A DNA stretch of 49,054 nucleotides from Variovorax sp. (GTDB taxonomy: Bacteria; Pseudomonadota; Gammaproteobacteria; Burkholderiales; Burkholderiaceae_C). The stretch lies in NCBI GenBank assembly GCA_025352265.1, contig JANXTS010000002.1:1-49054 (forward strand). Reading direction: 5' to 3'. This document shows positions 35,478-43,246 of the stretch, piece by piece. Both the position numbers and the translations under genes were made by a program. How positions within the stretch are numbered: position 1 is the first letter of the stretch; every line of letters begins with the position of its first letter. The notes under the pieces are model-generated. The model worked only from the letters and a program-made list of their open reading frames with translations, was not told where the DNA came from and did no database searches.

Positions 35478-36479
35478 TCAGCCTGTAAGAACACCGGCGA
35501 ACATGCCGGTGTCGACATTGCCTCCGGTGAGCGCAATGCCCACTGTCCCGCCACGCCAGCGGTCCTGTTGCTGCAGGGCCGCTGCGAGTGCTGCGGCCCC
35601 GGCACCCTCAGCCACGTTGTGGGTGTCGATGAAGAGCGCACGCATGGCGTGTGCCACTTCATCGTCGCTTACTGCGATCACATCGTCGGCCTCGCGTTGG
35701 ATGACTTCAAGCGCCTCGGGCACCGGCGTGCGGCAGGCCATGCCGTCTGCCAGTCGCGTGCTGACGGGCGATTCCATTGGCCGCCTGGCCTGAAACGAAT
35801 CGCGATAAGCAGTGGCATGCGAGGAGACCACGCCGATGATTCGCGTCGACACGCGGCAATGCGAGCGCGCCACGGTTGCTGCCGCAAAACCGGAGCCGAG
35901 CCCGATCGGCACGAACAGTACGTCGGGCGGTGTGGCAAGCATGGCATCGAAAAACTCGACATACGCCGTGGCCACGCCGAGCACCAGATCGCGATGGAAC
36001 GAGGGCACCCGATGCAGCCCGTCGCGCTCGGCCAGCATGCCGGCGTGCTCACTGGCCTCCTGAAAATCGTCGCCGTGCTCGATCAGCGTCACACCGAGCG
36101 CGCGCATGGAAGCGTTCTTTTCGACCGAGTTGCCGTGCGGCACGACGATGGTGGCGGCGAGCCCGTGGCGCCGTGCCGCGAAGCCAACCGACTGGCCGTG
36201 GTTGCCGCGGGTCGCGCTGATCACGTGGCGCACACCGGGCTGCTCGCGGACTAACGCCTCGAAGTAGGTCAGGCCGCCTCGAATCTTGAAAGCGCCGACC
36301 GGCGTGTGGTTCTCGTGCTTGACCCACACCGTGGCGCCGAGCCGCCTGGATAACAGCGGCCACGCATATTGAGGTGTTGGCGGCATGGCGGCGTACACCG
36401 TGCGTTGCGCGGCTTCGATTTCTTCGCGGTCGAACAACATGGGGATGTTGCTGGGCACGGACGTGATCACGGCACTCAC
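35478..36479 (-). CDS. Threonine dehydratase-like PLP enzyme (fold type II)
   Basis: A 333-residue PLP-dependent lyase of the serine/threonine dehydratase group. The PLP lysine lies in KHENHTPVGAFKIRGGL (about residue 65), the phosphate or substrate loop is SATRGNHGQSVG, and the Gly-rich PLP-phosphate loop is IGLGSGFAA. No C-terminal ACT domain is present, so it is not allosteric like IlvA. Relatives deaminate threonine, serine or 3-hydroxyaspartate. It starts at a GTG overlapping the stop of the 64-residue gene (GTGA); an ATG 13 codons downstream is possible. It is the last gene of the cluster that diverges from mocR. Confidence 0.88.
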   Translation of the reverse strand: MSAVITSVPSNIPMLFDREEIEAAQRTVYAAMPPTPQYAWPLLSRRLGATVWVKHENHTPVGAFKIRGGLTYFEALVREQPGVRHVISATRGNHGQSVGFAARRHGLAATIVVPHGNSVEKNASMRALGVTLIEHGDDFQEASEHAGMLAERDGLHRVPSFHRDLVLGVATAYVEFFDAMLATPPDVLFVPIGLGSGFAAATVARSHCRVSTRIIGVVSSHATAYRDSFQARRPMESPVSTRLADGMACRTPVPEALEVIQREADDVIAVSDDEVAHAMRALFIDTHNVAEGAGAAALAAALQQQDRWRGGTVGIALTGGNVDTGMFAGVLTG

Positions 36480-36670
36480 TTCCGGTTGGTCAGCGCGACG
36501 CGCACTGCCAGAGCTGCAAGCACGGTGCCCATCATGTAGCAGGCGAGGGAGTCTGCCTGGCCGATCCGGCGGATCGCATCGAACGCCAAGGGAACAGCGA
36601 GCAACAGTGCCGTCAGCGCCAGCAACAGCGAGGCGATGGCGAACCAGGTGAGTTCAGCGGCGGAAAGCAT
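36476..36670 (-). CDS. Small membrane protein of unknown function (64 residues)
   Basis: A 64-residue protein with two predicted membrane helices (WFAIASLLLALTALLLAVPLAF and a weaker ACYMMGTVLAALAVRVAL), joined by a charged loop DAIRRIGQ. The C-terminus is basic. Its start lies two bases after the stop of the glyoxalase-like gene and its stop overlaps the dehydratase start, so it is firmly inside the operon. No family is recognised; it could be a small accessory to one of the exporters in the cluster. Confidence 0.7.
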   Translation of the reverse strand: MLSAAELTWFAIASLLLALTALLLAVPLAFDAIRRIGQADSLACYMMGTVLAALAVRVALTNRK

Positions 36671-36672
36671 GG

Positions 36673-37237
36673 TCAGAGTCCTTTGGATTCGATAGTGACC
36701 GGGCCGCGCGGTGTGTCGAGCACGGCGACAAGATTAGGTGCGCCGGCGAGCACGTTCATTTCGACAAGGCCGATGGCTGTGAGCGCTGTTGCGAGGTCGT
36801 CGGCGCGCGGGTGCGTCAGGTGCAGCGAACGCAGCGAGATGCCGGAGGCTGCCAGGCTATCGACCGGGTGCACGGCGCCCCACTGGATCAACGTCGGCAG
36901 CGCGCCGTAGAAAAGGCGCTGACCGTCGTCGCGCACGGTGATCTGCCATTCGAGGCGGCCGGCGGGCGTGGCGCGCCTGCAGCGCCACATCGTCGAAGTC
37001 GAACCAGCGGCGCAATCCGGCAGCACGCTTCGGGGTCGCTTTGCGATCGATCGCAATGATCTCGATGTAGCTCTGCGGAAACGCATCGCTCGCGACGGCG
37101 AGCAACCGGTTGTGCGTACCCATCATCGGATGCGATCCGCCCGGCGATGGCGTGACGCCGAGCGTGGCCTCGCACCACGCCACGCCTTCGTCCAGCGCGG
37201 TTGCGGCGATGACGAGGTGGTCGAGGCGGGCTTGCAT
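36673..37237 (-). pseudogene. Glyoxalase-like (VOC) domain gene interrupted by a frameshift
   Basis: From the ATG at 37237 the frame reads LDHLVIAATALDEGVAWCEATLGV, SPGGSHPMMGTHNRLLAV, SYIEIIAIDRKA and GLRRWFDFDDVALQAR, a VOC/glyoxalase-like fold of the Glyoxalase_3 kind. Near 36965-36985 the sensible reading moves to another frame, continuing PAGRLEWQITVRDDGQRLFYG to the end IESKGL. A one-base shift inside GC-rich repeats joins them. The whole would be about 188 residues. Either the gene is broken or the base call is wrong, since the surrounding operon is intact. Confidence 0.8.
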
Positions 37238-37239
37238 GG

Positions 37240-38181
37240 CTACAACGTGACCATGCCGTCGATGCAGGTAACCGAATCGCCGCCGATCCAGATCGTTCCG
37301 TCCGGGTCGCGCTCGACGCTCACGCGGCCGTCGCGGCCCAGCGTCTGGCCTTGCGAGACCAGGTAGCGGGCAGGCAGATGGCCGTCGGCAATAAGCCATT
37401 CGGCGAGACCGGCGTTCAGGCTGCCGGTGACCGGGTCTTCTTCGATGCCCATGTTGGCCGCGAACGCGCGCACTTCCAGGTCGGCGGTTGTCGCGGCGAT
37501 GGGCTTTACGCTGGCTTTGTCCGCACTGCCGAAGGCGCGCGCTTCTCGGTTGGATCGACCGATAAGCGCGCCGTTCGAAGCCGGCGCAGGAACTCCGGCG
37601 ACGCCGACCGCCTGTCCCAACTCCTTGAGCGCGCGATGGTCGGGCGTAAGCGCGAGTAAGGTGTCTGCATCGTTCAGCAACAACCCGAGCCAAACCGGCC
37701 CGTTGTCGAGAAGTTGCGCCGACAGAATCTGGCGCGCCTTCAGGCCGAGCGCACTGGCCACCTTGGCCAGCAATGTGGGGCTCGGCGCACTGCGCTTGAG
37801 CGGCGGTGCCGCGAAGGCCAGCCGATCGCCGTTGGCGCCGGCTTCGCGACGCACCGCGACCAGCCCCGCGGCGCATTGCTGCACCACACGACCCTCGAAC
37901 TTGGGACGACCGCCTGCTTCCAGCCACGCATGGCAACTGCCCAGCGTTGGATGGCCCGCAAAGGGCATCTCGCCGCCGGGCGTGAAGATGCGCACGCGGT
38001 AGTCGGCCGCATCGTCGGTCGGCGGCAGCACGAAGGTCGTTTCCGACAGGTTCGTCCAGCGCGCGAAGCGTTGCAGTTCGGCATCGTCGAGGGCGGTGCC
38101 ATCGAGCACCACGGCCAGCGGGTTGCCGCGGTATGGCACTGCGGTGAATACGTCGACTTGTTTGAAAGCGCGAGTTTTCAT
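37240..38181 (-). CDS. PhzF-family isomerase/epimerase-like protein
   Basis: A 313-residue protein of the PhzF/diaminopimelate-epimerase-like fold. The first domain shows FKQVDVFTAVPYRGNPLAVV, NLSETTFVLPP with the catalytic Glu of the family, and FTPGGEMPFAGHPTLGS. The second half has EEDPVTGSLNAGLAEWL, a second signature. PhzF acts in phenazine synthesis, but homologues outside phz clusters are common and of unknown substrate; no phenazine genes are here. The stop is two bases before the glyoxalase-like start and the start is seven bases after the GST gene, so it is inside the operon. Confidence 0.93.
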   Translation of the reverse strand: MKTRAFKQVDVFTAVPYRGNPLAVVLDGTALDDAELQRFARWTNLSETTFVLPPTDDAADYRVRIFTPGGEMPFAGHPTLGSCHAWLEAGGRPKFEGRVVQQCAAGLVAVRREAGANGDRLAFAAPPLKRSAPSPTLLAKVASALGLKARQILSAQLLDNGPVWLGLLLNDADTLLALTPDHRALKELGQAVGVAGVPAPASNGALIGRSNREARAFGSADKASVKPIAATTADLEVRAFAANMGIEEDPVTGSLNAGLAEWLIADGHLPARYLVSQGQTLGRDGRVSVERDPDGTIWIGGDSVTCIDGMVTL

Positions 38182-38188
38182 CTGCGGT

Positions 38189-38830
38189 TTATTCCAGAGC
38201 AAGGTCGAGTACGCCGCGTGCACCGACGCGCGCCGACACGTCCGCGAACCAGCGCTCGAGGTTTGGCCACGCCGGCCGCGTGTATTCGGAGACGGGCAAG
38301 CCGAACCAGCGATGCGCTTCGCAACCGATCGGGATGTCGGCCATGGTGAAGTGGTCGCCCGACATGTAGGCCCGGTTCGCCAGATGCGTGTCGAGCATGG
38401 TGAAGAGAGGCTCGGCTGCGGTGACCGAACGCGCGATCACCGCATCGTCGCGCGCATGCGGCGCCGTGCGAATCCACTGCGCGAATGCGCCGACGCTCCC
38501 GGGGTTCAACGCGGTCTGCTGCCAGTCCATCCAGCGTTCGGCGTCAAAGCGCTCGCCCAACAAGTCGGGATAGAGCTTGCCGAGCGAATGCTTGGCACAC
38601 AGGTAACGAACGATGACGTTCGATTCCCACAGCACCACGCGCTCCACGCCATCGCCGTCGTCGATCACCGGCACCATCGCGTTCGGGTTGAGCGAAAGGT
38701 ACTCCGGTGTTTGCACCACGCCGAATCGTCCACCGGCCTCGGTGCGCTGAAAGTCGAGCCCGAGTTCCTGCGCGCACCAGACAACTTTGCGCACGTTGAG
38801 TGAACTTATGCGGCCCCAGATGTTGAGCAT
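38189..38830 (-). CDS. Glutathione S-transferase family protein
   Basis: A 213-residue GST. The thioredoxin-like N-terminal domain has WGRISSLNVRKVVWCAQELGL (Ser-rich active-site loop), NPNAMVPVIDDG with cis-Pro, and WESNVIVRYL. The helical C-terminal domain has FTMADIPIG. Ser in the loop suggests a beta- or theta-like class. It is placed among PLP and PhzF genes, which suggests conjugation or detoxification of the substrate handled by the cluster. Confidence 0.92.
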   Translation of the reverse strand: MLNIWGRISSLNVRKVVWCAQELGLDFQRTEAGGRFGVVQTPEYLSLNPNAMVPVIDDGDGVERVVLWESNVIVRYLCAKHSLGKLYPDLLGERFDAERWMDWQQTALNPGSVGAFAQWIRTAPHARDDAVIARSVTAAEPLFTMLDTHLANRAYMSGDHFTMADIPIGCEAHRWFGLPVSEYTRPAWPNLERWFADVSARVGARGVLDLALE

Positions 38831-38873
38831 GTGCGGTCTCTTTTTGGTGTTGATTCAGTCTTGGGCTGCTTGT

Positions 38874-40082
38874 TCAAGTCGCAGCCAGTTCGCGCTCGAC
38901 CTTGGCGGCGGCGTTGTGCGCCAGCTGTTCGCGCAGCGTGGCCGCGAGCGCGGCAATGGCAATGTCGATTTCTTCGACGCTGGCCGTCACGAACGACAGG
39001 CGCAGCGTGCGTGGATCGCCTTCGCCAGCAAAGAACGGCGGGCCCGGCACGAAGGCAACGCCGCGCGCGACCGCCTTCGGCAACAGCGCTACGGTGTCGA
39101 TGCCTTCCGGCATGCGTGCCCACAAAAACATGCCGCCCACAGGCGTGTTGAACTCGACGTCGAGCCCTCTCATCTCGCGGCGCAGCGCGGCGATCATCGC
39201 GTCGCGCTGGAGCTTGTACAGCGCGCGGATTGTCGGCACATGGCGGTCCAAAAAGTTGTCTTTCATGACCGACGAAACCATGCGCTGCGTGAAGATCGGC
39301 GTGTGCAAATCGACCGCCTGCTTGGCCTGCAGCAGCTTGGGGTAGATCGACTTGGGAGCGACCAGGAAGCCGAGCCTCAGGCCGGGCGCCAGCACTTTGG
39401 AGAACGAGCCGAGGTAGATGCAGCCTTCAGGGTTGCGCGACGTGAGCGAAGGCGGCGGTGGCGCGTCGAACCATAAGTCGCCGTAGGGGTTGTCTTCGAC
39501 GATAGGCAGGCCCGCTTTGGCAGCGGCGGCCGACACGGCGGCACGCCTCGCTTCAGTCCAGGTGCGGCCTGTCGGGTTCTGGAAATTCGGCAGAAGGTAG
39601 ACAAAGCGTGCGCCTTTGGCCTTGGCCAGCAGGTCGTCGACGATCACGCCGTCGTTGTCGCTCGCCACGCTCACCGGCACTGGCTCCATCGGGCCAAAAG
39701 CCTGCAGCGCGCCAAGGTAGGTCGGCGTTTCGACCAGCACCTTGCTGCCCGGATCGATCAGAACTTTGGCGACCAGGTCGAGACCTTGTTGCGAACCTGT
39801 GGTGATCAGCACGAGCGAAGGGTCCACGGTCCAAGGCAGCATGTCGGCCACCGCTTGTCGCAGCGGCCCGTAACCTTCGCTGGCCGCGTACTGCAAGGCT
39901 GCCTGTCCATCGGTGTGCAGCACTTCGGCGCAGGCGTCGGCGAACTCCTGGATGGGAAATGTCTTGGGAGAGGGCAGGCCGCCCGCCAAGCTAATGACGC
40001 CGGGTTGCTCGGCAACTTTAAGAATTTCTCGCAACACCGAGGGATTCATTTTCTCGGCCCGTGCGGCCATTTTCCAATTCAT
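38874..40082 (-). CDS. PLP-dependent class I/II aminotransferase (2-aminoadipate transaminase-like)
   Basis: A 402-residue fold type I aminotransferase resembling LysN/2-aminoadipate aminotransferases. The signatures are GVISLAGGLPSPKTFPI near residue 26, TTGSQQGLDLV, NFQNPTGRTW, VEDNPYGDLWFD, and the PLP lysine in GSFSKVLAPGLRLGF. No GntR domain is fused, unlike the divergent mocR product. AAGGA six bases before the ATG at 40082 fixes the start. It lies 52 bases after the EamA gene in the cluster. It likely transaminates an amino acid or 2-oxoacid of broad specificity. Confidence 0.93.
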   Translation of the reverse strand: MNWKMAARAEKMNPSVLREILKVAEQPGVISLAGGLPSPKTFPIQEFADACAEVLHTDGQAALQYAASEGYGPLRQAVADMLPWTVDPSLVLITTGSQQGLDLVAKVLIDPGSKVLVETPTYLGALQAFGPMEPVPVSVASDNDGVIVDDLLAKAKGARFVYLLPNFQNPTGRTWTEARRAAVSAAAAKAGLPIVEDNPYGDLWFDAPPPPSLTSRNPEGCIYLGSFSKVLAPGLRLGFLVAPKSIYPKLLQAKQAVDLHTPIFTQRMVSSVMKDNFLDRHVPTIRALYKLQRDAMIAALRREMRGLDVEFNTPVGGMFLWARMPEGIDTVALLPKAVARGVAFVPGPPFFAGEGDPRTLRLSFVTASVEEIDIAIAALAATLREQLAHNAAAKVERELAAT

Positions 40083-40134
40083 GCTTCTTCCTTGGTTGCC
40101 TGATCTGCGTGGAATTTTTCGTTTCGGTCGATTT

Positions 40135-41070
40135 TCAACGGATGGCGTCGGTCGTGGGCATTGCCCGCGGCTGCGACAGCTTTTTGCCCAGGACGACGGT
40201 CGCGACCACGGCCACGGCAAAGCTCAGGGTGACGACATCGAGCGGTTCGCCCAGCAGCGGGATCGATGCGAGGATCGATAGAAACGGCTGTAGCAACTGT
40301 GTCTGGCTCACGCGCAGCGCACCGCCGAGCGCCAGGCCGCGATACCAAGCGAAAAAGCCCATCCACATCGAGAAGACGCCGACGTAGACGAAGCCGACCC
40401 AGGCCGAGATCGCAATGGGGTGCTCCGGCCACAGCACCAGCGTCGCGGGCAACGTAAATGGCAGCGCCATCACGCAGACCCAGCAGATGACCCGCTCGGC
40501 GCCCAGCGACGGCGTGACCTGTGCGCCGTAGATGTAGCCGAACGATGCAGCTATGACGGCGCCGACCAGCAGCAAGTCCGCCCATTCGAGACCGAATCCT
40601 CCGCTGTGCTGGCTCGCGCGCAGCATCGAAAACGCGACCACGAGCAAGCTGCCGACCACGGCGCATACCCAAAAGCCGAGGCGCGCGCGCTGATGCAATA
40701 CCCAGGCGGCAACGGCGGCGGTGACGAGCGGCAGCAGGGCCGTGATGACGGCCGCATGGCTTGCGGTGACGACGCGCAACGCATACCCGAGCAACAGGGG
40801 ATAGCCGACCGCATTGCCAAGCACGGCGATGCCGAGCGGCTTCCATTGATGAGGTTGTGGCCGCGGCGATCGCGTCGCCAGCAGGAAAACGGCGGAGAGC
40901 GCACCGGCCAGAGCCGCGCGGCCGACGGTGACGAACCACGGCGACAGCTGCGGCGCTGCCTGCGTACCCGTCGCCAGCCGCGTCATTGGCAAGGTGACGG
41001 CGAAGATGGCGACGCCCAGCACGCCGAGCCACATACCCAGCGTTTCGTCCTTGATTTGGAAGCTCTTCAT
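40135..41070 (-). CDS. EamA-family (DMT) transporter
   Basis: A 311-residue, ten-helix drug/metabolite transporter with two EamA repeats (about 15-145 and 170-300). Recognisable segments are PWFVTVGRAALAGAL, VVTASHAAVITALLPLVTA and LQPFLSILASIPLLGEPLDVVTL. Members export amino acids and related metabolites. Its ATG overlaps the stop of the lysE-type gene (ATGA), so two exporters are made together. The pairing with aminotransferase and MocR genes supports an amino-acid-like cargo. Confidence 0.92.
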   Translation of the reverse strand: MKSFQIKDETLGMWLGVLGVAIFAVTLPMTRLATGTQAAPQLSPWFVTVGRAALAGALSAVFLLATRSPRPQPHQWKPLGIAVLGNAVGYPLLLGYALRVVTASHAAVITALLPLVTAAVAAWVLHQRARLGFWVCAVVGSLLVVAFSMLRASQHSGGFGLEWADLLLVGAVIAASFGYIYGAQVTPSLGAERVICWVCVMALPFTLPATLVLWPEHPIAISAWVGFVYVGVFSMWMGFFAWYRGLALGGALRVSQTQLLQPFLSILASIPLLGEPLDVVTLSFAVAVVATVVLGKKLSQPRAMPTTDAIR

Positions 41071-41666
41071 ACGCCCACCATCCACCAGGCCGTGAGCGTC
41101 AGCACTGCCGCCATGCCGCGGTTGAACCACAGCAGGCGATGCCCTTTGGTAAGCCAGGTGCGCAGCACGGCACCGACGACCGCATAGGCCAAGTTGCTGC
41201 CAAACGCGTAGACCAGCATGACCGGCGCAACAATGGCGAAGCGGGTCAGTGCGTCGGGTTGGCCGGCGATCCAGCCCGCCACCAGCGTGAGCGCCAGCAG
41301 CCAGGCCTTGATGTTGACGAACTGCAGCATCACGCCCTGGCCGAAGCCGATCGACAGCTGCGAATCGGCAGCGCTGCCCAGCGTGTCGCTGCGGCTCAGC
41401 TTCCAGGCGAGCCACAACAAATAAGCGATGCCGAGCGCCTTGATGATCAGCCGCAGCGCAGGCACTGCCACCAACAGCGAGCCGATGCCGGCAGCGCACA
41501 GCACCAGCAACAGAGTCCAGCCGACAGGTACGGCGACGATGAAACGCATCGCGCGCTTCAGACCGCCGTTGGCCGCAAGGGCGGTCGACAGCGTCGTGTT
41601 GGGTCCCGGCGAAAAACTCATCGCCGTAGCCAAAACAATTAGTGCGGTGAATTCTTGCCAGTCCAT
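41067..41666 (-). CDS. LysE-family amino acid exporter
   Basis: A 199-residue LysE/RhtB-type exporter with six helices. The family start is clear: FTALIVLATAMSFSPGPNTTLSTALAANGG. GWTLLLVLCAAGIGSLL and GVMLQFVNIKAWLLALT follow. I chose the ATG at 41666 because it begins directly at the first helix. It is the first gene of the minus-strand cluster and lies next to the mocR operator region. The substrate is unknown; relatives export lysine, threonine, homoserine or other amino acids. Confidence 0.93.
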   Translation of the reverse strand: MDWQEFTALIVLATAMSFSPGPNTTLSTALAANGGLKRAMRFIVAVPVGWTLLLVLCAAGIGSLLVAVPALRLIIKALGIAYLLWLAWKLSRSDTLGSAADSQLSIGFGQGVMLQFVNIKAWLLALTLVAGWIAGQPDALTRFAIVAPVMLVYAFGSNLAYAVVGAVLRTWLTKGHRLLWFNRGMAAVLTLTAWWMVGV

Positions 41667-41684
41667 GCAGCAGACTTTAAGCTC

Positions 41685-41757
41685 TTGACCATTACAGTAC
41701 CAATACAGATCGCCGGACAAGGATTCGGTCTGTATCGGCTAGCCCTTCGGTACAGAG
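41685..41757. promoter_or_regulatory. Probable MocR operator between lysE and mocR
   Basis: The intergenic region holds repeated half-sites of CTGTA type. ACAGTACCAATACAGA lies at 41694-41709, TCTGTATCG at 41729-41737 and CGGTACAGA at 41748-41756. Read on either strand they give CTGTA or GTACTGTA. MocR regulators such as PdxR and GabR bind spaced repeats of this kind between divergent promoters. Confidence 0.6.
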
Positions 41758-41784
41758 TCAAAAGCGGAATACGGACGGACACAC

Positions 41785-43215
41785 ATGCTGACACGAACTT
41801 CGACCCAATCGCTCACCGAGCAACTCGCCGGTCGCTTTGCCGAGCGCATCCGAAACCGCTTGCTGGCGCCAGGCGCGCGGCTGCCGTCGGTACGCGAATG
41901 CGCGCGCCAGCAGGGCGTGAGCCCGCATACCGTGGTGGCTGCATACGACCAGCTGCTCGCGCAAGGCATGGTCGAGGCGCGCAAGCAACGCGGCTTCTAT
42001 GTGCGCGATTCGGCGCCGACGCAATCGAAAGCCGCCGGTGCCGGTGCCGGCGACGACGCCAGCGCGGTGCTGAAACCGTTGCCTATTTCCGGTGTGCCAG
42101 CCGATGCCAGCTCGCTGATTCGCGGCATGTTCCACCGGCAGAGTGACAAGCCGCAACCTGGCATGGGTGTGTTTCCGCCCGACTGGATGGAATCGACCTT
42201 CATGCCGGCCTCGGTGCGGCGACTGACCAGCACGCGCGCGCTGCAGGAACTGTCATTGCAGTACGGCGAGCCGGCAGGAGATTCGGCGTTACGGCGCAGC
42301 CTGTCGCAAAAGCTCACCAGCATCAACGTGCCGGCCTCGCCGGACCAGATCATCACGACCATCGGCGCCACGCATGCGCTGGACATCGTGAGCCGGACGC
42401 TGCTGCGCGCAGGCGATCCGGTGATGGTTGAGGAGCCGGGCTGGGCGATCGAATTCGCACGGTTGGAATCGCTCGGCATGCGCATCTTGCCGGTGCCGCG
42501 CCGCGCTGATGGACCCGATCTCGAAGTAATGGCGCGGTATTGCGAAGCGCATCAGCCGAAGCTTTTTGTCAGCGTTAGCGTGCTGCACAACCCGACCGGC
42601 TACAGCCTGGCGCCGGGCAGCGCGCATCGCGTGTTGCAGCTTGCTAACCAGCACAACTTCCATATCGTCGAAGACGACACTTACAGCCACCTTGCGCCCG
42701 AACACGCCACGCGCCTGAGTGCGCTCGATGGCTTGCAACGCACGATCTATGTGAGCGGATTCGCAAAGATATTGGCGCCTAACTGGCGTATCGGCTTCAT
42801 GGCGGCGCCGCCCGATGTGTTCAGCCGGTTGCTGGAAACCAAGTTGCTTACGACCCTCACGACGCCCGCGTTGTTCGAGCGCGCGCTGGCGTGGTGTATC
42901 GATCAAGGACAGCTGCGCCGGCACGCCGACCGCATCCGCGTCAGGCTCGACGGCGCGCGTGCCCGCACGGTCAAGCTCGCGCTCGCGCACGACTGCACGT
43001 TCGTGTCGGAGCCGGCGGGGTTGTTCGGTTGGGTCGATACCGGCGTCGATACCGATGCACTGACGCAGCGGATGCTCGACGAAGGCTATCTGCTGGCGCC
43101 GGGTTCGTTGTTTCATGCAAGACGGCCACCGTCCACGCTGATGCGCATCAACTTTGCGACCGCGCAAGACGCGACGTTTTGGAAGACCTTTGCAAGGGTT
43201 CGCGATTCGGTTTGA
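41785..43215 (+). CDS. MocR-type regulator: GntR winged helix fused to aminotransferase domain
   Basis: A 476-residue MocR/GabR-like regulator. Residues 8-76 form the GntR winged helix (LPSVRECARQQGVSPHTVVAAY). The rest is a fold type I aminotransferase-like domain with ITTIGATHALDIV, VLHNPTGYSL, VEDDTYSHLAP and the PLP lysine Lys328 in SGFAKILAPNWRIGF. PLP-bound substrate or external aldimine is expected to be the signal. It is transcribed away from the eight-gene cluster, with about 120 bases between, and presumably controls it and itself. Confidence 0.93.
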   Translation: MLTRTSTQSLTEQLAGRFAERIRNRLLAPGARLPSVRECARQQGVSPHTVVAAYDQLLAQGMVEARKQRGFYVRDSAPTQSKAAGAGAGDDASAVLKPLPISGVPADASSLIRGMFHRQSDKPQPGMGVFPPDWMESTFMPASVRRLTSTRALQELSLQYGEPAGDSALRRSLSQKLTSINVPASPDQIITTIGATHALDIVSRTLLRAGDPVMVEEPGWAIEFARLESLGMRILPVPRRADGPDLEVMARYCEAHQPKLFVSVSVLHNPTGYSLAPGSAHRVLQLANQHNFHIVEDDTYSHLAPEHATRLSALDGLQRTIYVSGFAKILAPNWRIGFMAAPPDVFSRLLETKLLTTLTTPALFERALAWCIDQGQLRRHADRIRVRLDGARARTVKLALAHDCTFVSEPAGLFGWVDTGVDTDALTQRMLDEGYLLAPGSLFHARRPPSTLMRINFATAQDATFWKTFARVRDSV

Positions 43216-43246
43216 TGGGCTGATTGCAGCGTTCAGCGTTCAGCGA

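Noticed and set aside
37240..38181. Phenazine biosynthesis, from the PhzF-like gene
   Set aside because: No phzA/B/D/E/G genes are present. PhzF-like proteins are widespread outside phenazine clusters.
41785..43215. Simple metabolic aminotransferase
   Set aside because: An N-terminal GntR winged helix is fused and the gene is divergent from a cluster, so it is a MocR-type regulator.
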